Positions 59,986 to 64,000 of a DNA stretch of 64,000 nucleotides are shown here, one piece after another. Made by a program: the position numbers and the translations under genes. The DNA lies in assembly GCA_905221605.1 (NCBI GenBank), contig CAJNDS010002535.1, positions 1,152,001-1,216,000 of the forward strand, in the 5' to 3' direction. The first letter of the stretch is position 1. The number at the start of each line of letters is the position of its first letter. The notes under the pieces are model-generated. The model was not told where the DNA came from, did not search any database, and saw nothing but the letters and a program-made list of their open reading frames with translations. Source of the DNA: Symbiodinium natans (lineage: Eukaryota > Sar > Dinophyceae > Suessiales > Symbiodiniaceae).

Positions 59986-61907
59986 ATTGCAAGCTCACAT
60001 AGACGTAGAATCTGATGTGGGATGCTCTGGCCCGATGCTGCTGGTTCTCCTGTTGCTGGGGCGGGATCTCTGCGGCCCACTCGGCCGCTCTGACTGGCAC
60101 AAATCCCAACTGTAGCTTGGAGAGGGTGTCAAATTTGAGAAGCATCATGCCCGGCCCTTCTGTTGACTAGTGACTAGGCCCAAGCTTCGGCCAGTAGGTC
60201 TTTCCCACTGTTGTCTAGTCTCCTTATGGTCTAGAGCCTAGTTCGCACTTTTTCGGAGTTTTGCTTCGGGGCCCACGCTTTGCACAGGCACTTTTGACCC
60301 ATGCTTTGCACGGACCTCTTCCCGGAAACACGTTTGAACCATTGTCCTATGGTCCCTGTATGCCTAGGCTCTGAGGCTCAGAGCCTTCGGAAGGAAAAGA
60401 GCTGCTCTGTGGCCCCTGTCCAAATCGGCGTCGCTTGCAGCAGAGCCAGGCATCGCTTGCAGCAGAGCCAGGCACCAGCATGGTCAACAGCAGCAGGCAA
60501 AACAGAAGGCTGTGCCTCTGGTCGGAGGAACGAGCCAAGCAGTCGAAAGGTGTTCCAGCGAATACCAGTGAGCGCTGAAATCGGTGCTCTGAAGGCTGCT
60601 TCGATCCACAGGCCCCAGGCAGGTCCACAAAGCTTGGCAAGGGCCTGAATACTGGAACAAATCGACGAGGTCCAAAGCAGGATTGACAAATATCCAGCCG
60701 GCAGCAGCCATGGAAGCACAGGCACGGGTAACAAAATATGACGCTGTCTCCTTCAAAGCTCAGTGAGTCAGTGGGGTGTTGGCTGCCCCTTTTCAGGCCG
60801 CTGAAGGCACCCAACGAGGTCAAGTTAGGGCACGCTGGAGGGATTTCTCTTGTCGTGTTGCAATGTTGGAGTGATTGTACAGATGAGCTATTGAATCCAA
60901 GAGTTCAGAGGCGATCTGTATAGGCAGTGTGTGGCTTTTGATCCTGCAGCTTGCATGTTTCTCGCTCTGTCCTTGGGATGGGCAGTCAAGTGTTTCATTG
61001 TTTGCTGTCGGCGCGCTTTGACTCGTAAGGATGCCTGGATCCTAGATCAAGAAAAGCCCACAAGATGGCGATCCAGTATCCACATTGTTGTCCCCAGTAA
61101 ATATCGGCCTGGACTAGAACAAAATCAAGTCACCCGCAAGAAGGTGCCAGGTCGAGTAGCTTGTCGGCTAGTATAGCGTGCTTCTCTTTTGCAAACATAC
61201 TGTGGTGAGTGTATCGCCACGATATGCCTCAACTCATACAGCTGGGTCAATGATGCATGGACTCCCTCTTTGCCTGGTCGCTGCTTCTTTTGATCGAGCT
61301 TTTGTCTTCCGGCTATAGAAGCTGGTTGGCTCAATATACCCGAAGCTTTGCAATCTCACTTTGGGCAATTCGTTTTGAATTCGTTTGGAACTCGTTTTTC
61401 GTCATCTTTCAAATTCTTTTTGGTGCCACAACCTCCCTCTTTTCTCTTTTCAACCTCTACAGATGGGGTCGCTAACGAATTTGCAGTCGGAAGACACTTT
61501 CAGGTACCTCGGTACACAGTCTTCCTTTTGTACATACTTTTACATATTTTCGTTCTGCGTGTCTTCGAGGCTTTGTTCGTCTTCAAGACGACCGGCACTA
61601 ACAAACCTGTGCTGTGGCCCACACTAGACTGAGTCCACCTCAGCTGTGTTGCAAAGCAAAAAGCCTTTTTTTCGCCCTGGTCCCGCCCTTGTCCCATCCA
61701 TGTTCCACCCTACAGGGCCTAATTTTCAAATCAGAAAAAGCAAACACCACTCGTTTCTTGTGTTTCCATATTTCCGAGGCAGACACAACCCCTTGTTAGG
61801 CCCCCGTCTCTCCTGAAGCACCAGCTGAAGTTTTGTTTAAGGCCGCCTTCCCTTTAGGCTCCCCTAAAGCCTCAAGCTCCCCTTAAACCCCAAACTCTAG
61901 ACCTTAA
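59986..61907. other. No gene recognised
   Basis: Short ORFs only. A 22-bp tandem duplication at 60430-60473 (TCGCTTGCAGCAGAGCCAGG) is the only structured feature. A plus-strand ORF at 61385-61627 contains DTFRYLG, which resembles a LINE RT motif, but nothing around it supports that. Confidence 0.4.
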
Positions 61908-61959
61908 TCCCTAAACCTAAACCCTAAACCCTAAACCCTAAACCCTCAACCCTAAACCC
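61908..61959. repeat. Interstitial telomere-type repeat (CCCTAAA)
   Basis: About six CCCTAAA/CCTAAAC units with one TCAACCC variant; the complementary strand is TTTAGGG, the plant- and dinoflagellate-type telomere unit. Confidence 0.85.
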
Positions 61960-61984
61960 GAAACCAAAACGTGAAGACACCTTT

Positions 61985-62038
61985 GAAGCTAAGCTTCTTG
62001 AGGCCCTTAAGTCTCTAAGCGTTTTGAGGCCACTAAAC
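61985..62038. repeat. Fragment of a ~36-bp minisatellite, left of the second element
   Basis: Units of the form AAGTCTCTAAGCGTTTTGAG followed by GCC and CTAAACTCC, continued at 63785 on the other side of the element. Confidence 0.8.
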
Positions 62039-62192
62039 TCCAACCCTAATCCTATGTCCCAAAAGGGAGGGGCTTAGGGTACCAACAACTCGCTCTCCTG
62101 TTTTCAGCGGTGCTGCTCTGGGCGAAAGAGTGGAATGCTTCGTGGGAAAGGCTGGGCAAGATCCCACGAGCATGTAAGGCCATCACACCCCC
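62039..62192 (-). repeat. Split direct repeat B2 of the second element
   Basis: 154 bp, matching 62542-62695 at offset 503. Confidence 0.95.
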
Positions 62193-62353
62193 TGTTGAGG
62201 TGAGATGAGGTCCCGAGGCGGGACCGGGGCTACTCCACTTTGGGAGGCAAGTGGGCATTTCTGAGGGGCTACTCCACTTTGGGAGGCGGGATCCGGACGG
62301 ATCCAGGCTTTTGGCTGATATGCTTTGAGTGCGCAAGGGCAGTGGTGGGTGGG

Positions 62354-62494
62354 CGAAAAGCAGAAAGCCCCACCTAGGGGTTAGGTCAAGGCCAGCTGTG
62401 AGCCGGAGATGCTCCAGCTGTGCAAGGCTTGTTTAGGCGTGCGGTGCATGATTCACTTGTGGGAAAACACACGGGAACCAAAAAACCCGAAGCG
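62354..62494 (-). repeat. Split direct repeat A2 of the second element
   Basis: 141 bp, matching 63634-63784 except for a 10-bp insertion (AATGCGAATA) in the A1 copy. Confidence 0.95.
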
Positions 62495-62541
62495 TTCTCC
62501 CAACAAGCACTGCATGACCTAACCCTAGTTGGGGAGAGGAG

Positions 62542-62695
62542 TCCAACCCTAATCCTATGTCCCAAAAGGGAGGGGCTTAGGGTACCAACAACTCGCTCTC
62601 CTGTTTTCAGCGGTGCTGCTCTGGGCGAAAGAGTGGAATGCTTCGTGGGAAAGGCTGGGCAAGATCCCACGAGCATGTAAGGCCATCACACCCCC
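62542..62695 (-). repeat. Split direct repeat B1 of the second element
   Basis: 154 bp, second copy of 62039-62192. Confidence 0.95.
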
Positions 62696-62699
62696 ACTT

Positions 62700-63210
62700 C
62701 CGGGGCCCAGGGCAGACCGGTGAATGCATCAGGCCTCTCTACCCCCACCGCGGGCGGTCTGGCTGGTGCCCGGGGCACTAGGCTGAATGCGTCCGAGGGC
62801 CATAGGCTGACCTCGTGCTCCGACCGTGCTAGGTCTTGCAGATGGACGTGGAATCTCTTGGATTTGGTCGTGCCGGTGAACTTCTGTAGGCGGTTTCGGC
62901 TGAGGTCATCCGCGTCCGTGTTTTTTACCCCCGGTATGTGGCCCACTTCTAGGCTTAGACCCTTAGCGTGGGCCCAAGAGGCCACCTTCTGCAGGAAGAG
63001 GCAGAGGGGAAAGGCTGTGGTAAACAGCTTATTGACTGAAGCTTGTGTGGGGCTGTTGTCACTGAGAGTGGGCAAGCAAAAGCGAAGGCTGGAGCAACCG
63101 GTGGCCGCGTAGGCCATCTGCAATAGGACCCACTGGGCGATTGTTTCGAAGCAGGCAATATATTGCTGGGCGTCCTTCGTGAGGAAAGAGTAGATCTCGT
63201 AGCTCCAGGA
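62700..63210 (-). pseudogene. RNase H C-terminal fragment
   Basis: Reads SYEIYSFLTKDAQQYIACFE then TIAQWVLLQMAY (catalytic Glu), LSDNSPTQASVNKLF (catalytic Asp of the SDN motif), LSLEVGHIPGVKNTDADDLS (final Asp), the last two-thirds of a DIRS-type RNase H. The first strand with its Asp is deleted. The frame then continues to a stop at 62686. It joins the upstream ORF out of frame. Confidence 0.75.
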
Positions 63211-63542
63211 TGGGGCTCGGCGGGGCCCATGTGCGCATCCATTGTAGTAGGCAAGCCAGAGGCTCCAAGAGGAGTGTGCATCACCGATTCAGGCGTGGAG
63301 ATCTGTGCAGTAGTAGGCGCTGTGCGGGTCCTGAAGCGGACCGGAGGGGTGGTGTCCTCTGGGCCTGGTTCGTAGCCAGAACAAGGCGTGGTGTAGTCGT
63401 CTTGGGCAGGTTGTGCAAACAGGGCCAGTCTGCCCTCATGCAAGTAGACCAGATCATCCCAAGTGAGGACGTAGTCGTAGCGTCCGCCATCTGAAGAGCT
63501 GCGAACTTCTGTGCGGATGGGCATGTTTGCACGGTAGGCCAT
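63211..63542 (-). CDS. 5' ORF remnant of the second element, unknown
   Basis: ATG at 63542 (MAYRANMPIRTEVRSSSDGG), then GRYDYVLTWDDLVYLHEGRL and a Pro/Thr-rich stretch. About 110 residues before the deletion junction with RNase H. No family recognised; by position it is the first ORF of the parent element. Confidence 0.4.
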
Positions 63543-63633
63543 GGCTGGGCGTGCAAGCTACAAAAACACCAGGATTACGAGGCCTGGAGGCTCTAGAAAG
63601 AACTAAGAGCGTAGAAGGCCTTGACCGAAAAGC

Positions 63634-63784
63634 CGAAAAGCAGAAAGCCCCACCTAGGGGTTAGGTCAAGGCCAGCTGTGAGCCGGAGATGCTCCAGCTG
63701 TGCAAGGCTTGTTTAGGCGTAATGCGAATAGCGGTGCATGATTCACTTGTGGGAAAACACACGGGAACCAAAAAACCCGAAGCG
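63634..63784 (-). repeat. Split direct repeat A1 of the second element
   Basis: 151 bp including the 10-bp insertion relative to A2. Confidence 0.95.
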
Positions 63785-63900
63785 GCCCTAAACTCCCTGA
63801 GTCTCTAAACGTTTTGAGGCCCCTAAGCTCTCTTAAAGTTTCTAAGCTTCTCGAGGCCCCTAAACTCCCTTAAAGTCTCTGAGCATTTTGAGGCCCTTCA
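63785..63900. repeat. Minisatellite, three ~36-bp units
   Basis: Units of CCTAAACTCCCTTAAAGTCT type ending CGTTTTGAGGCC; the same family as 61985-62038. Confidence 0.85.
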
Positions 63901-63972
63901 ACCATGCTTTGAGTTGTTGGTGTTTAGCTTGCAGGGTCCAACCCTGCAGGCTCATTGCTTCTTCGACTTAAA

Positions 63973-63986
63973 ACGGTTCGAACCGT
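63973..63986. other. 14-bp perfect palindrome
   Basis: ACGGTTCGAACCGT near the window edge. No function can be assigned. Confidence 0.5.
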
Positions 63987-64000
63987 TCGTCGGTTTTGTA

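Larger units (their letters stand above)
62039..63784 (-). mobile_element. Internally deleted split-direct-repeat retroelement
   Basis: Repeats: B2 62039-62192, A2 62354-62494, B1 62542-62695, A1 63634-63784. In minus-strand sense the order is A1 - coding - B1 - A2 - B2, the same layout as the 11.3-kb element but with unrelated repeat sequences. The 940-bp interior keeps a 5' ORF and the RNase H end; recombinase, Gag and RT are gone. It interrupts a ~36-bp minisatellite. Confidence 0.85.

Noticed and set aside
61385-61627. DTFRYLG as a possible LINE RT remnant
   Set aside because: A single short motif without flanking RT blocks; likely chance.

Overview
The window looks like nuclear DNA of a dinoflagellate, most likely a symbiodiniacean-type genome. 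This rests on very large retroelements with CCCH-finger Gag proteins, retroelement-borne cytosine-methyltransferase-like domains, intron-rich host exons with GC-AG as well as GT-AG borders, TTTAGGG-type interstitial telomere repeats, abundant simple repeats and a short mitochondrial cox1-like piece. I see no bacterial operon, no CRISPR array and no complete tRNA or rRNA gene. The species assignment is inference.

Layout. (1) 5.4-5.9 kb and 25.9-29.7 kb, minus strand: exons of one ABC transporter gene (ABCD/SbmA-like). The membrane domain and the start of the nucleotide-binding domain lie right of the big retrotransposon. The signature, Walker B and H-loop exons lie left of it. (2) 6519-23775: a 17.3-kb LTR retrotransposon in sense orientation inside an intron of that gene, with 294-bp LTRs that differ at only two positions I could find. 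Minus-strand order is Gag, protease-like, RT thumb + RNase H, integrase, BAH-like domain, degenerate methyltransferase-like domain, RT fingers/palm, Tpt1/KptA RNA 2'-phosphotransferase, then a RanBP2-finger/TM/SWIM/PLD-nuclease protein. The RT is split and permuted around the integrase, and the KptA catalytic tetrad is complete. (3) 23776-24904: a 1.1-kb TAC/TGC triplet microsatellite. (4) 27.9-44.6 kb: mostly non-coding DNA with minisatellites, AT-rich blocks and the cox1 fragment. (5) 44714-55996: an 11.3-kb tyrosine-recombinase (DIRS/PAT-like) retroelement on the minus strand with split direct repeats in the order A1 - ORFs - B1 - A2 - B2. It encodes a tyrosine recombinase, a CCCH Gag followed by an in-frame TGA, then a 2OG-oxygenase-like + DNMT-like + RT + RNase H polyprotein. 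(6) 58.3-59.0 kb: a truncated LINE endonuclease ORF (plus strand) between minisatellites. (7) 62039-63784: a second, internally deleted split-direct-repeat element that keeps an RNase H fragment.

How it fits together. Two autonomous-type retroelements from different classes both carry nucleic-acid-modifying accessory domains (methyltransferase-like, oxygenase-like, RNA 2'-phosphotransferase, PLD-like nuclease). These suggest self-modification of element DNA or repair of element RNA. Domain identities come from visible motifs; functions are inferred. Many long ORFs start at non-ATG codons and need frameshifts to join, so either frameshifting or small indels (mutation or assembly error) must be considered.
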